Positions 63,951 to 64,000 of a DNA stretch of 64,000 nucleotides are shown here, piece by piece. The notes under the pieces are model-generated. The model did no database searches. It saw only the letters and a list, made by a program, of their open reading frames with translations, and was not told the DNA's origin. This DNA is from Haematobacter missouriensis (GTDB taxonomy: Bacteria > Pseudomonadota > Alphaproteobacteria > Rhodobacterales > Rhodobacteraceae). Each line of letters starts with the position of its first letter. Positions within the stretch are counted from its first letter, which is position 1. Where the stretch lies: NCBI RefSeq assembly GCF_000740775.1, contig NZ_JFGS01000006.1:1-64000 (forward strand), given 5' to 3'. Position numbers and translations under genes: made by a program.

Positions 63951-64000
63951 GCATTATGCGGATATTGCTGGCCGACGACGATGCGGAGATGCGTCATTCC
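63947..64000 (+). CDS. dctD: DctD-type response regulator (partial, runs off window)
   Basis: The first 18 codons read VSIMRILLADDDAEMRHS, the start of a receiver domain with the acidic triad ADDD. Start is GTG at 63947, overlapping the dctB stop (GTGA), or the in-frame ATG at 63956. Pairing with DctB suggests an NtrC-family DctD, but the AAA+ and HTH domains are outside the window. Confidence 0.7.
   Translation, partial: MSIMRILLADDDAEMRHS

Overview
The window is a GC-rich chromosomal segment from an alphaproteobacterium, most likely a member of the Rhodobacterales (Rhodobacteraceae). Three things point there: the order rsmG-mnmG-mnmE-rho-hemJ | origin | maf-aroE-coaE-dnaQ-secB-fxsA-Tim44-mltA-smr, a small Rhodobacter-type porin, and a leuS-lptE-holA operon. 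No species can be named from the sequence alone.

Left edge (1-900): insertion-sequence debris. The first codons of an IS481-family transposase run off the window, followed by a broken IS3-family transposase fragment and a small membrane-anchored protein. From 1 to 24.8 kb come housekeeping and envelope genes: an MsbA-like ABC exporter, a PagL-type lipid A deacylase, the DUF3576-leuS-lptE-holA operon, a porin, a YggS-type PLP protein, an L,D-transpeptidase, ribA, an OmpR-type regulator, xth, a YbbN/CnoX-type thioredoxin with Lon-substrate-domain and Trm112 proteins, a flavoprotein-crotonase-SDR operon, and the cluster DUF2125, pmbA, cysQ-like, DUF4170, KdtA-like, lpxK. Between lpxK and a MalY/PatB aminotransferase lies an array of four short, TA-bounded, terminally inverted repeats. 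A fifth copy sits downstream of smr at 54.9 kb. From 26.7 to 36.2 kb are accessory metabolic genes: an orphan XdhC protein, a NitT/TauT-type ABC transporter, a small hydrolase, a luciferase-like oxidoreductase, and a three-part membrane sugar/gluconate-type dehydrogenase (Tat gamma subunit with an apparent frameshift, GMC flavoprotein, triheme cytochrome c).

The replication-origin district is 36.2-55 kb. grpE-hrcA and parB-parA-rsmG-mnmG-mnmE-rho-hemJ point left. maf-aroE-coaE-dnaQ and Tim44-mltA-smr point right. The 400-bp gap between hemJ and maf carries DnaA-box-like sites, clustered GANTC (CcrM-type) sites and an A+T-rich stretch, so I call it oriC. Two parS palindromes lie 3.5-5.5 kb to its left, inside rsmG and mnmG. 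Several gene strands switch at this point, as expected for replication-oriented transcription.

The right end (55-64 kb) holds a GABA-type aminotransferase with a PuuR-like HTH-cupin regulator, a TetR-RND efflux operon (regulator, adaptor, AcrB-type pump), and a DctB-type sensor kinase followed by the first codons of its DctD-type response regulator.

The most notable observations are the oriC/parS arrangement, the TA-bounded repeat family whose ends supply gene stop codons, a KdtA-family protein that lacks the catalytic glutamate, a crotonase that lacks both catalytic glutamates, a RibA with a degenerate RibB-like N-terminus, and a one-base frameshift in the dehydrogenase gamma subunit.
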